Shown piece by piece: positions 1 to 7,660 of a stretch of 8,785 bases of DNA. The DNA is from Bordetella parapertussis (GTDB lineage Bacteria > Pseudomonadota > Gammaproteobacteria > Burkholderiales > SG8-39), in assembly GCA_945869935.1 (NCBI GenBank), contig CAMBSA010000045.1, positions 1-8,785 on the forward strand, in the 5' to 3' direction. The position numbers and the translations under genes were made by a program. The first letter of the stretch is position 1; every line of letters begins with the position of its first letter. The notes under the pieces are model-generated. The model worked only from the letters and a program-made list of their open reading frames with translations. It made no database searches and was not told the DNA's origin.

Positions 1-2114
1 TAGGGCTTGCGACGCACGGCCTCGGTAAGCACGCCGCCTTTGCCGTACCCGACGTATCCGGGCGGCGCGCCTTTGAGGCTGGAGACGGTGTGTGCTTCCT
101 GGAACTCGGACATGTTGACAACGATGACGTTGCGTTCGCCGCCATAGAGCAGGTCCGCCAGCGCCGCTGCCGTTTCGGTCTTGCCCACGCCACTCGGCCC
201 GACAAGCATGAACACGCCCACCGGCTTGCCCGGATCATCGAGGTCGGCTCGTGATGTGCGAATTCGCCGCGCAATAGCGTCGAGCGCGGATTCCTGACCG
301 ACCACCCGTTCCGCAAGGCGATCCTGCAGATTGAGCACGGTGCGAAGTTCGTCGACCATCATCTTGCCCACGGGGATGCCGGTCCAGCCGGATACAACGG
401 ACGCAACCACTTTCGGATCGACGCACACCGGCACCATCGGCTCGTCGCTCTGGATCGCCTCCAGCCCGCGTTCCAGCCGCGCCAGTCCAAGCGCAAGTTC
501 CTTGACCTCGGGAGTTGCGTCTTCGATATCCTCGACCGAGTTGTCGCTGATCCCGATCTGATCCAGCTTGCGTCGCAGGGCGAGTATCTCTGCCACCGCC
601 TGGCGCTCTTCCTCGAGGCGAGCCATGAGCAACTTCTGTTCGCGGCGCTGGTCCTGAATCTGTGTCACCAGTTCCTTGATGCGCTTCGCGTGGTCGCTTC
701 CGGTGAGCGACTCTTGGCGCAGCACACGGAGTTCCGTCTCGAGATTTTCTACCATTCGGGTCACGTCCTCGAGTTGCGGCGGCGTACCGGTCTGGCCGAT
801 CGCGACCCTCGCGCACGCCGTATCGAGGAGGCTGATCGCCTTGTCGGGCAACTGCCGCCCCGAAATGTAGCGATGCGACAGGCGCACCGCGTCACGAACC
901 GCAACATCCAGGATCTTCACGCCGTGGTGTCGCTCGAGGTTTTCGACCACGCCGCGCAGCATGTCGATCGCCACCTCTTCGGTGGGTTCCTCGACCTTCA
1001 CCACCTGGAACCTACGGGCAAGCGCGGGATCCTTTTCGACGTACTTCTTGTATTCCGCCCAAGTGGTAGCGGCAATTGTCCTTAGTTCACCGCGAGCAAG
1101 CGCCGGTTTGAGAAGATTCGCTGCATCGCCCTGACCTTCAGATCCGCCCGCACCAATCAACTGATGCGCCTCGTCGATGAACAGGATGATCGGTTGCGTC
1201 GAACCCTTGACTTCGGCGATCACCGATTTCAGCCGATTCTCGAATTCACCCTTGATGCCGGCACCTGCCTGGAGGAGACCCAGATCGAGAGACCTTACCG
1301 CGACGTTCTGCAGCGCCGGAGGAACTCCGCCCTTTGCCACGCTCAGTGCAAAGCCTTCCACCACTGCTGTCTTTCCAACGCCCGCTTCACCGGTGAGGAT
1401 CGGGTTGTTCTGGCGCCGCCTCAGCAGTATGTCGATGATCTGTCTGACTTCCGCATCGCGACCACGGATCGGGTCGATTTTTCCCTCGCGCGCCTGTGCA
1501 GTGAGATCAATGGTGTACTGATCCAGAGCGGGCGTCTCCGCGCCTCTCGCAGGTCGTGAATATCCCGTAGTCCCCTGCGATGCGGCGGGCGCGGAAGCGG
1601 GATCCATTCGTGGCCGCGATGCACTGGTCACCACCGCACCTTCGGTCGAATCACGGATGATGTCTGCGAGCCGGTTGCGCAGTGACTCGCGAGGAATCTG
1701 AAGCAGGCCGGGCGCGGACTCGAGAAGCATGCTGCGAAGCGCATCCACCTGGAGCAACGCAAGCAGGAGCGAACCGGAACGGATCGACTGCTCTCCAAGG
1801 TGCATGGACGAGATTATCCAAGCCTCCTGGATGAGAGCTGTGAAATGAGGCGACAAGGCCGGCGTTCGGCCATTGCCTCGCTTGAACCTGTCGGTGGCCG
1901 TCGTGATCTGTGCCGACAGTGCATCCGGATTGATATCGAACTGCCTGAAGACGAGATCGAAATCCGGTGCCTGCAATTCGATCAGTTTCAGCAGCAGATG
2001 CTCGATTTCGACGTTGTAGTGCGTCTGGTGGACGCAGAGTTCCGCCGCTTGCTCCAGTGCCCGGCGGCAGTCCACGTTCAGTTTGCTGATCAATGCGCGA
2101 AGGTCAATATCCAT
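1..2114 (-). CDS. clpV: ClpV/TssH, AAA+ ATPase of the type VI secretion system (C-terminus cut by window edge)
   Basis: ClpB/Hsp100-family ATPase that extracts and disassembles contracted TssB/TssC sheath in the cytoplasm so that it can be reused. I read 704 codons; the family is usually about 850-900 residues, so roughly the last 150-200 lie beyond base 1. A Clp N-domain covers about residues 1-160 (starts MDIDLRALISKLN), followed by an Ala/Ser/Pro-rich linker at about 165-200. AAA1 has Walker A GEAGVGKT at 242-249, Walker B DEAH at 314-317 and the pore-loop-type stretch AGIKGEFENRLK. A charged coiled-coil middle domain lies around 455-545. AAA2 has Walker A GPSGVGKT at 639-646, followed by GAPPGYVGYGKGG; its Walker B would be just past the edge. 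LDLGLLQAGAG and ATTWAEYKKY fit ClpV rather than housekeeping ClpB. The ATG is 1 nt after the tssG TGA, with a modest GGAA 9 nt upstream, which suggests translational coupling. No defect is visible. Confidence 0.97.
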   Translation of the reverse strand, partial: MDIDLRALISKLNVDCRRALEQAAELCVHQTHYNVEIEHLLLKLIELQAPDFDLVFRQFDINPDALSAQITTATDRFKRGNGRTPALSPHFTALIQEAWIISSMHLGEQSIRSGSLLLALLQVDALRSMLLESAPGLLQIPRESLRNRLADIIRDSTEGAVVTSASRPRMDPASAPAASQGTTGYSRPARGAETPALDQYTIDLTAQAREGKIDPIRGRDAEVRQIIDILLRRRQNNPILTGEAGVGKTAVVEGFALSVAKGGVPPALQNVAVRSLDLGLLQAGAGIKGEFENRLKSVIAEVKGSTQPIILFIDEAHQLIGAGGSEGQGDAANLLKPALARGELRTIAATTWAEYKKYVEKDPALARRFQVVKVEEPTEEVAIDMLRGVVENLERHHGVKILDVAVRDAVRLSHRYISGRQLPDKAISLLDTACARVAIGQTGTPPQLEDVTRMVENLETELRVLRQESLTGSDHAKRIKELVTQIQDQRREQKLLMARLEEERQAVAEILALRRKLDQIGISDNSVEDIEDATPEVKELALGLARLERGLEAIQSDEPMVPVCVDPKVVASVVSGWTGIPVGKMMVDELRTVLNLQDRLAERVVGQESALDAIARRIRTSRADLDDPGKPVGVFMLVGPSGVGKTETAAALADLLYGGERNVIVVNMSEFQEAHTVSSLKGAPPGYVGYGKGGVLTEAVRRKP

Positions 2115-2115
2115 G

Positions 2116-3210
2116 TCATGCAGTTCCGGTGCTCAAGGAGCGATCATCCTGCAGCGCCGAAAGACGCAGTCGGAGGCGATCATCAGTGGGACGGCTGGTA
2201 CCCGTGGTCAACCAGGATGTCCAGCCGAGGCGAAAGTCGTTTTTCCCGCTCAGACGCGTGCCGGAACGCTGTCCAGGTGCCAGCGAAATGTTCAGGTCTG
2301 CGTCGAGATCCTGATTCAGGTACACGCGGGTGATTCTCTGCAAGGCGGTAATTCCCCTGCCATCGCCGAGCGCGGAATCGCCCCGGCTGTAGGGCAGAAA
2401 TTCTCGTACGCGATCCAGGGTGGCGCCTCCGATCGAGAACCGGATACGCCCCATCTGATCCCACGCCCGCTTTCCGACTACAGTGTCGACGCCAAGCCGG
2501 TTGTTTTGTCCCTTGCGCACGCCGATGTGGGTGCGGTCCCGCTCCTCGATCACCAGCCAGCGGCCAAGAAGCTGCTCACCCGTAACGCGAACCTTGAAGA
2601 AGTCAGACAGCACGGCTTCGAGCGCGGACATCGATCGTACCGGGTTGGACAGGATTCCGGCATAACGAAGCAGGGATCGCGTCCAGTAACGGGTTTCGCG
2701 CAGTCTCGACGGGCGCACTGCGTATTCCAGCCCGGAGAGGTCGAACAGCCAACGCGCCCCTTCGGTCTGTTCGGGAGGCCGCGAGTTCAGCGCAATGCGG
2801 TGTTTCTTGCGCGAGCGGTAGAGAAACGAGATCAGCCGATGATTGAAAATATCCAGAAAATCGCGGGTGGCGTAGTCGCGTGCCGCGGTCCTCTGAATGA
2901 CGAGATCGGTGAATGGCGGTGGCAGCGGACCTGATCCACCGGCCAGGCCCATGAATGCAACGGTCAACCGGACAGGACGAGAGTCATCTTCCGGAAACTC
3001 CGCACTGACAAGGTCGCTTGCAGGAAAGTCCAGGCCGACCTTCGAGCGAAACGCAATCGGCTCGGCATTTGCGCCGCCGTGTCCCATGGGTGAACGATCC
3101 GGCCGAATCTGCTCGAGCAGGCGCACCGCCTGGTAAAAATCAAAGCGATACGGTTCGCGCTCCAGCAGACCGATCAGAGAACGGTCTGACGGCCCGTCAT
3201 CGGTTCCCAA
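2116..3210 (-). CDS. tssG: TssG, type VI secretion baseplate protein
   Basis: 364-residue protein of the TssG/ImpH/VasB family (former DUF1305). In the known machine TssG joins TssE, TssF and TssK in the cytoplasmic baseplate wedge on which the Hcp tube and sheath are built. Family marks are EPYRFDFYQAVRLLEQI near residues 19-35, GLAGGSGPLPPPF at about 88-100, and FLDIFNHRLISFLYR at about 118-132. Length is normal for the family. The start is TTG: it is the only usual start codon just before the conserved N-terminal motif, and the first in-frame Met (residue 42) comes after that motif. It overlaps the end of tssF by 37 nt. SD spacing is poor: GGAAG is 2 nt and GGAGG about 13 nt upstream, so coupling to tssF translation is likely. 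clpV follows 1 nt after the stop. Identity is confident; the exact start is less so. Confidence 0.96.
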   Translation of the reverse strand: MGTDDGPSDRSLIGLLEREPYRFDFYQAVRLLEQIRPDRSPMGHGGANAEPIAFRSKVGLDFPASDLVSAEFPEDDSRPVRLTVAFMGLAGGSGPLPPPFTDLVIQRTAARDYATRDFLDIFNHRLISFLYRSRKKHRIALNSRPPEQTEGARWLFDLSGLEYAVRPSRLRETRYWTRSLLRYAGILSNPVRSMSALEAVLSDFFKVRVTGEQLLGRWLVIEERDRTHIGVRKGQNNRLGVDTVVGKRAWDQMGRIRFSIGGATLDRVREFLPYSRGDSALGDGRGITALQRITRVYLNQDLDADLNISLAPGQRSGTRLSGKNDFRLGWTSWLTTGTSRPTDDRLRLRLSALQDDRSLSTGTA

Positions 3211-4982
3211 CGCTTCCAGACTTCCTCCCCACGTTTGACTACAAGACGGGTAAATGAATTAACCGAGGTGTACTGTGCAAAAAAACGGTTGAGCACAGCC
3301 GCCAGGAGCAAGGGCGATCCACCCACATAAGCGCTTTCCTCGAACTCGAGCTCAATCTCGAATCCGCGGCAGAATCCCCGCCATGCCTCGCGCCCAATGC
3401 GCCCCACGACGCTCCGACAACTCATTCTCTTGATGCCCTGGATTTGCTCATTCGCCTGCGCGGCATCCGTGAGGTTATAAAGCGACAGCATTTCGCGGAG
3501 CGCCTTGAGGCCCGCAGCCGGATCGAGCAGCGATACATGATTCAAGGTCAGGAGCGAGATCAGCCGCCACTGGACTCTTCCCGATAGCGGGGGCATCACC
3601 TGCAGTGTCGGTTCGTAGAGGCAGGAAATCCTGGACGAGGCAGCCGCAAGTTCCGGCGCAAGCGTCGCTCCCACCGGAATCTGTTCTGCCAACCTTCGGT
3701 TGGTGCAAAGCGTGTTAGCGAACACAACCGGAGACGCCGGCCGGACCGGATTGAACGTCAGATCCAGAAACGACATCCACATATCGGTGCCCGGCACATC
3801 CGGCCGGTGACTGTCTGCACGACGCGCCAACCAGTACGGGCCCGTATCATCATCGCGAGCGGAATGATCGAACGCGTAGAACGGCTCAACGGCCTGAGTA
3901 CGCTGGGACTCCTGATCGCTCGATGTGACGCTGACAATCGAGTGAATTTCGGATGTGGACTCCTCGCGCCAATCCGGCACGAGGCGATACTCGTATCGGC
4001 GGTTGTCCACCCTGAGCGGCTCTGATGTCTTGCGAAACAGGTTGACTATGGGCGTGCAACCAAGCTTGAAAGTCTCCCGGCCCACGGCTACACCCCTCGG
4101 CCTTGTGTCACCGAGCAGAAAGAGGACCTCGATGCTGTTGTAGTTGCCCCGGCACTGGCCGAGATTCAACAGATCGAAGAACAGGAACTTGCGGGGAAAG
4201 GCGAAATACTCCTGGAGCAGGCCGTAGGCGGGATGCGCATGCCCCGGTCTTGGCAACACCTCTTCATCCAGCCCGAATCCGACCTCCTGCAGGGAGCCTT
4301 CCGGCATACGCCGGTGTTTCTTGTCGCCGTCAAGAATAAACACGCCCCGCAGACCGCTGACCAGCATTTCGTACACAGGCAGCACTTCCATCCACTCGCC
4401 ATGCAGGTGCAGGCGCAGGCTCGACACCGCCAGTTCATTGAATTTGGCACCGCCAAGGCAATTGATTCGCAGGCGTAGCACGGACCCGATCCTGGGGTCT
4501 CCCCCGAGGAAGTCGTATGCATCCGCCGTGGTAAATCCCGCTTCGGCGATTTCCAGCGGCCACAGCGTCACTGGATACGCGGTTCTGAACCGGCAATGCA
4601 GGCCGTTGTCGGCTCGCGCATACAGCGCGGTATGACGCGGGAATTCCAGTCCGCTGGTGAGCTTGCCCTGGGTCGGGTCGACTTGAAAATGTGCGACCGA
4701 CATGGAAGGCACAGGACTGACCAGACTCGGATACAGGCTCTCGAGCAGAGCAGTGGCGATTTGCGGGAATTCGTTGTCCAGGTCGAGATGGACGCGAGCG
4801 CTCAGGAACGCAACCGACTCGATCAGTCGCTCTATGTGTGGGTCTGACGATTCCCCCGGCCCCAGCTCCAGCGCGTGTGCAATCTTCGGATAGCTTTTGG
4901 CGAAGTCGGCGCCCTGACCGCGAAGATAGGCCAGTTCGCGCTTGTAATAGTCGAGCAAGTCTTCCGCCGACCTAGTTGCCAA
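3174..4982 (-). CDS. tssF: TssF, type VI secretion baseplate protein
   Basis: 602-residue protein of the TssF/ImpG/VasA family (former DUF879), a major baseplate wedge component that forms a stable complex with TssG. The N-terminus is typical: LLDYYKRELAYLRGQGADFA at about 9-28, YPKIAHALEL at 31-40, DPHIERLIESVAFLSARV at about 47-64, then EFPQIATALLESLYPSLVSP. The C-terminus has the expected GFCRGFEIEL at 536-545 and NRFFAQYTSVNSFTRLVV ending near 582. Length matches the usual 580-630 residues, with no frameshift or gap. The start is TTG, chosen because it places the conserved N-terminal helix about 8 residues in. A good SD (AGGGAG, plus-strand 4989-4994) sits 6 nt upstream, inside tssE. The gene overlaps tssE by 11 nt and tssG by 37 nt, so translation is probably coupled. 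Confidence 0.97.
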   Translation of the reverse strand: MATRSAEDLLDYYKRELAYLRGQGADFAKSYPKIAHALELGPGESSDPHIERLIESVAFLSARVHLDLDNEFPQIATALLESLYPSLVSPVPSMSVAHFQVDPTQGKLTSGLEFPRHTALYARADNGLHCRFRTAYPVTLWPLEIAEAGFTTADAYDFLGGDPRIGSVLRLRINCLGGAKFNELAVSSLRLHLHGEWMEVLPVYEMLVSGLRGVFILDGDKKHRRMPEGSLQEVGFGLDEEVLPRPGHAHPAYGLLQEYFAFPRKFLFFDLLNLGQCRGNYNSIEVLFLLGDTRPRGVAVGRETFKLGCTPIVNLFRKTSEPLRVDNRRYEYRLVPDWREESTSEIHSIVSVTSSDQESQRTQAVEPFYAFDHSARDDDTGPYWLARRADSHRPDVPGTDMWMSFLDLTFNPVRPASPVVFANTLCTNRRLAEQIPVGATLAPELAAASSRISCLYEPTLQVMPPLSGRVQWRLISLLTLNHVSLLDPAAGLKALREMLSLYNLTDAAQANEQIQGIKRMSCRSVVGRIGREAWRGFCRGFEIELEFEESAYVGGSPLLLAAVLNRFFAQYTSVNSFTRLVVKRGEEVWKRWEPMTGRQTVL

Positions 4983-5451
4983 GCCCCGCTCCCTGGTAAC
5001 CCTCGCCTGTCACACCCACCGCGAATGTGACTCGCTCCATGACACTCCCGACGGAAAGCGACCCGGCAAGCTTCACCAGAAGAGCCTTTTCGCTGTTTCC
5101 GAGCACTTGGACTTCGATGCGGACGTTTCGCAGGCGAGGCTCAAACGCCTCGATTGTCTGGCGAATAAGCGTCGACAGCCTCTTGTGGTCATCCGGATTC
5201 TGCGTGTACATCGCCGAGTAATCTGGCAGTCCGTAATCGATGACGGACCGTTCTCCCGGAACCAGCGACGCCGCCTGCGCCGGACAACGTGTATTCAGGA
5301 GCCGCTCGAGTTCACGCTGGAGAGATCGCGCGATGCCGTCACGATCAAGCGTCCCTTGAGCCTTCCCGGCATTTCGACCGCCTTTCGCGGGCTGCGCGAG
5401 GCGGTCGAATAGAGGAGCTCTTGCGCCCTCCGAGATGCCGATGCGTGGCAT
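4972..5451 (-). CDS. tssE: TssE, gp25-like baseplate protein of the type VI secretion system
   Basis: 159-residue homologue of phage T4 gp25 (GPW/gp25 family), a baseplate wedge component thought to start sheath polymerisation. Visible marks are a basic N-terminal region with APLFDRLAQP at 12-21, the conserved SVIDYGLPDYSAMY at about 69-82, and the EPR core motif at 104-106 followed by RNVRIEV. Length is normal; the Gly-rich C-terminal tail (EGYQGAGLGN) looks poorly ordered. The ATG lies 15 nt after the hcp stop and gives the usual short basic leader before the family domain. No SD is visible before it; the adjacent bases read CCCTCCTAA, which resembles an anti-SD. Translation may depend on ribosomes finishing hcp, which would lower TssE relative to Hcp. 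The gene ends inside tssF (11-nt overlap). No tagJ lies between hcp and tssE, unlike some T6SS clusters such as H1 of Pseudomonas aeruginosa. Confidence 0.95.
   Translation of the reverse strand: MPRIGISEGARAPLFDRLAQPAKGGRNAGKAQGTLDRDGIARSLQRELERLLNTRCPAQAASLVPGERSVIDYGLPDYSAMYTQNPDDHKRLSTLIRQTIEAFEPRLRNVRIEVQVLGNSEKALLVKLAGSLSVGSVMERVTFAVGVTGEGYQGAGLGN
4989..4994 (-). promoter_or_regulatory. Ribosome binding site supporting the TTG start of tssF
   Basis: The minus strand reads AGGGAG, 6 nt before the TTG at 4982-4980 and inside the last codons of tssE. It supports choosing this TTG as the tssF start. Confidence 0.7.
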
Positions 5452-5466
5452 TTAGGAGGGTTATTC

Positions 5467-5949
5467 TCAGGCGACCTTGTTGGTCTCGACGTCGTAGGAG
5501 CCTTCCGCCTGCCCCTTCTTCGTGGCGTCACGTCCTTGCGCGCCGTATGTCCAGGTGATCTTGGCAAAGTTGAACGTGATCGTTTCCACCGGCTGGTCGC
5601 TGCTGCCACCGCCGGTCGAAACGCTGGTCACTAGTGCGTCTGTGAACTTGTAGGTAATCAGCGGCAGCGCTTCCTTGCCGTCCGCCGAAACCCGCATGTG
5701 ACGCATCGTGATCGTCTTGATGCTTTCGCCTGCCGCGCACTTCTTGTTGAACACCGGCGTGGTGATGTCCACATGCTTGTTGAAGGTGAAGTCCTGCATC
5801 ACGCAACGACCGCTGCTTCGCTGCGCGCCGCTGATGCTGTGTGTCACTGGCATCGAGACACCGTGGCTGTAGGACAACACTTCGATTTCGTCCGTGGCAA
5901 GCTTGGACTCGCCCTTGATTCCGTCGAGCTTGATCAGTATGTGATCCAT
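5467..5949 (-). CDS. hcp: Hcp (TssD), tube-forming secreted protein of the type VI secretion system
   Basis: 160-residue Hcp1-family protein. Hexameric rings stack into the inner tube that is expelled with the VgrG tip; Hcp can also carry and stabilise small effectors. Family features are MDHILIKLDGIKGESK at 1-16, EIEVLSYSHGVSMP at 21-34, MQDFTFNKHVDITTP at 51-65, ALVTSVSTGGG at 105-115, and VETITFNFAKITWTYGAQ at 121-138. The length is that of a plain Hcp with no C-terminal effector extension. Two cysteines occur, at 49 and 71. No signal peptide is present, as expected for this route. AAGG lies 7 nt before the ATG (plus-strand 5957-5960), a moderate SD. It sits 57 nt after tssC and 15 nt before tssE. 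The spacer to tssC holds only a 4-bp stem-loop and no terminator. Confidence 0.98.
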   Translation of the reverse strand: MDHILIKLDGIKGESKLATDEIEVLSYSHGVSMPVTHSISGAQRSSGRCVMQDFTFNKHVDITTPVFNKKCAAGESIKTITMRHMRVSADGKEALPLITYKFTDALVTSVSTGGGSSDQPVETITFNFAKITWTYGAQGRDATKKGQAEGSYDVETNKVA

Positions 5950-6006
5950 GTTCGTGCCTTATTGAGTTGGATAACGGTTTAGCCGTGATATCTGTCTGTT
6001 CGCGGA

Positions 6007-7497
6007 TCAGCCCGCGGGCGGCGGCAGTTCGGCAACAAGCCGGATCGACGCGGTCAGCTCTTCCATCTGGAAGTGCGGCCGCAGGAACACGGTTGCCTTG
6101 TACACACCCGGCTTGCCCGGAACATCCGTCACATCGACCCGTGCTTCGCGCAGCGGATACCGTGCCTTTGTTTCCTGACCAGCATCGTCATTGAGCAGAA
6201 CGTAATCGGCGATCCAGTTGTTCAAGTAGGTCTGGACGTTCTCGGCAGTGAGGAAGCTGCCGATCTTGTCGCGCATGATCACCTTGATGTAGTGCGCGAA
6301 CCGCGAAGCCGCCAGAACATACGGAAGCGCGGAAGACAGGCGCGCATTCGCCGACGCGAGGTCCTTGTTGTAGAGCTTGGGCTTGTTTACCGTCTGCCCG
6401 CCGAAGAACGCAGCGTAGTCGGTGCCCTTCGCGTGCACGATGGACAGGAAGCCGAGATCGTTCAGTTCCTTCTCGCGCCGGTCGGTGATCGTGACTTCCG
6501 TCGGGCACTTGACTGAAATATCGCCCTCGTCGGTGAGGAATTTGTGCGTCTTCATGCTGCCGACCTTGCCGCCGCCTTCGACGCCGCGGATTGCGGTGCT
6601 CCAGCCGTACTTGGCAAACGCATCGGTGATACGCAGGCCAACGAGGTAGGCTGCATTGCCCCACAGGTACTTGTCGTGATCCTTGCCGTCGACGTCTTCC
6701 TCGAAATTGAAGTTGTCGACCGGTACCGTCTTCGCGCCATACGGCAGCCGGATCGCGTAACGCGGCAGAGCAAGGGCGACGTAGCGCGATGCCTCGCTGT
6801 CGCGGAAGGAACGCCACCCGTCGAGTTCCGCGCTTTCGAAGATCTTCGACATGTCACGGGGAACGCCCAACTCGGTGAACGACTTCATGTCGAACAGGGC
6901 CGGGGCCGCCGACGCGATGAACGGCGCGTGCGCCGCTGCAGCCACGTTCGCCAGCTTGTTCAGCAGGATGATGTCCTGCGGATGACGCCCGAAGCTGTAA
7001 TCGCCGATCAGGACGCTGTACGGGAAACCGCCGAACGTGCCGTACTCTTCCTCGTACACCTTCTTGAACAGATTGCTCTGGTCGTGGTCGACCGCCTTTT
7101 CCAGGTCCTTGAGCAGCTCTTTCTTGGTGACGTTGAGCAGGCGCAGCTTGAGGCGGGGTCCGGTCTCGGTGTTCATCACCATGTCGTGCAGGCCGCGCCA
7201 CGAACCTTCAAGTGCCTGGAACGCCGGGTCGTGCATGATCGCGTTGAGCTGCTTGGACATTAGCTCGTCGATCTGCTGCAGCCGCTCGTTGATCATGTCG
7301 ACGACGCCCTTGTCGGGGCTCGACTTCATTCCTTCGTCGAGAATCTGAACGGCGAACTGGCCGATCAGCTTTTTTGCATACTCGCCCTGCGACGGCTCGA
7401 CGGCCATCTTGCCTTCAAGGACGATCTTGTCGACAAGACTCAGCTCGGTGGTCGAGCCGGCGCTTCCTGCTGCGCCCTCTGTTTGGTTCTCTGCCAT
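6007..7497 (-). CDS. tssC: TssC, large subunit of the type VI contractile sheath
   Basis: 496-residue VipB/ImpC-family protein. With TssB it forms the helical sheath around the Hcp tube, and contraction drives secretion. The N-terminal helix LSLVDKIVLEGKMA (about 19-32) corresponds to the region that ClpV recognises in contracted sheath in characterised homologues. Conserved blocks are DPAFQALEGSWRGLHDMV (90-107), EEEYGTFGGFPYSVLIGDY (149-167), HPQDIILLNKLANVAAAAHA (172-191), and near the C-terminus FLRPHFQMEELTASIRLVAE, which takes part in sheath strand contacts. Length is typical and no residue block seems missing. The ATG has a strong SD (AAGGAG, plus-strand 7505-7510) 7 nt upstream, consistent with high expression. 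tssB lies 161 nt upstream, a longer gap than is common for this pair; the gap contains inverted repeats (see separate entries). Confidence 0.98.
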   Translation of the reverse strand: MAENQTEGAAGSAGSTTELSLVDKIVLEGKMAVEPSQGEYAKKLIGQFAVQILDEGMKSSPDKGVVDMINERLQQIDELMSKQLNAIMHDPAFQALEGSWRGLHDMVMNTETGPRLKLRLLNVTKKELLKDLEKAVDHDQSNLFKKVYEEEYGTFGGFPYSVLIGDYSFGRHPQDIILLNKLANVAAAAHAPFIASAAPALFDMKSFTELGVPRDMSKIFESAELDGWRSFRDSEASRYVALALPRYAIRLPYGAKTVPVDNFNFEEDVDGKDHDKYLWGNAAYLVGLRITDAFAKYGWSTAIRGVEGGGKVGSMKTHKFLTDEGDISVKCPTEVTITDRREKELNDLGFLSIVHAKGTDYAAFFGGQTVNKPKLYNKDLASANARLSSALPYVLAASRFAHYIKVIMRDKIGSFLTAENVQTYLNNWIADYVLLNDDAGQETKARYPLREARVDVTDVPGKPGVYKATVFLRPHFQMEELTASIRLVAELPPPAG

Positions 7498-7504
7498 CTT
7501 TGTA

Positions 7505-7510
7505 CTCCTT
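7505..7510 (-). promoter_or_regulatory. Ribosome binding site of tssC
   Basis: The minus strand reads AAGGAG, 7 nt before the ATG of tssC. Position and strength fix the tssC start at 7497 and suggest efficient initiation independent of tssB, whose stop is about 160 nt upstream. Confidence 0.88.
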
Positions 7511-7532
7511 CGCAGATTTCGGACTTGCCCTC

Positions 7533-7549
7533 AGGAACTGCTCGTTCCT
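7533..7549 (-). repeat. Perfect 6-bp inverted repeat upstream of the tssC ribosome binding site
   Basis: The arms AGGAAC and GTTCCT enclose a 5-nt loop (arms 7533-7538 and 7544-7549). In the mRNA this hairpin would end about 22 nt before the tssC SD and 35 nt before its ATG, leaving the SD exposed. It may be a 5' stabilising element for a processed tssC message. The pairing is visible; the function is inferred. Confidence 0.45.
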
Positions 7550-7622
7550 TAATGCTTGTCCTGTTTTCCGTTTCAGACCGTCATGCCGGCACCGTATCAG
7601 GTGGGGACCGACGTATCCGGAT

Positions 7623-7636
7623 CAATTGCTGAATTG
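7623..7636. repeat. Small inverted repeat in the tssB-tssC gap
   Basis: The arms CAATT and AATTG (5 bp) flank a 4-nt loop. The AT-rich dyad is about 20 nt after the tssB stop. It could be a weak stem-loop or half of a protein-binding dyad, but it is short enough to be chance. Confidence 0.3.
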
Positions 7637-7643
7637 GCCCTGG

Positions 7644-7660
7644 GAGCGAAGCGTTCGCTC
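7644..7660 (-). repeat. Perfect 7-bp inverted repeat overlapping the tssB stop codon
   Basis: The arms GAGCGAA and TTCGCTC are perfectly complementary with a 3-nt loop (arms 7644-7650 and 7654-7660). In the tssB transcript the stem begins inside the stop codon. It is followed by CCCAGGG rather than a run of U, so it is not a standard intrinsic terminator. It could slow 3'-exonuclease decay, mark a processing site or reduce read-through. The structure is read directly from the sequence; any role is inference. Confidence 0.6.

Noticed and set aside
1..2114. Housekeeping ClpB instead of ClpV
   Set aside because: The gene follows tssG by 1 nt, and its AAA1 region has ClpV-type stretches such as LDLGLLQAGAG and ATTWAEYKKY with a divergent N-domain.
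2083..2934. Long plus-strand open frame (283 codons) opposite tssG and the clpV start
   Set aside because: It lies wholly antisense to well-supported genes, has no recognisable domain, and is the kind of frame that GC-rich codon use leaves open.
5974..5986. Stem-loop between tssC and hcp (ACGG/CCGT)
   Set aside because: Only four base pairs with no U run; this is expected by chance and is not reported as a feature.
6544..7263. Plus-strand open frame (239 codons) opposite tssC
   Set aside because: It is a mirror of tssC codon structure, with no family motif; tssC is certain on the other strand.
7644..7660. Intrinsic terminator after tssB
   Set aside because: The stem is perfect but only 7 bp and is followed by CCCAGGG, not a U run. 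tssC is clearly a downstream partner that must be expressed.
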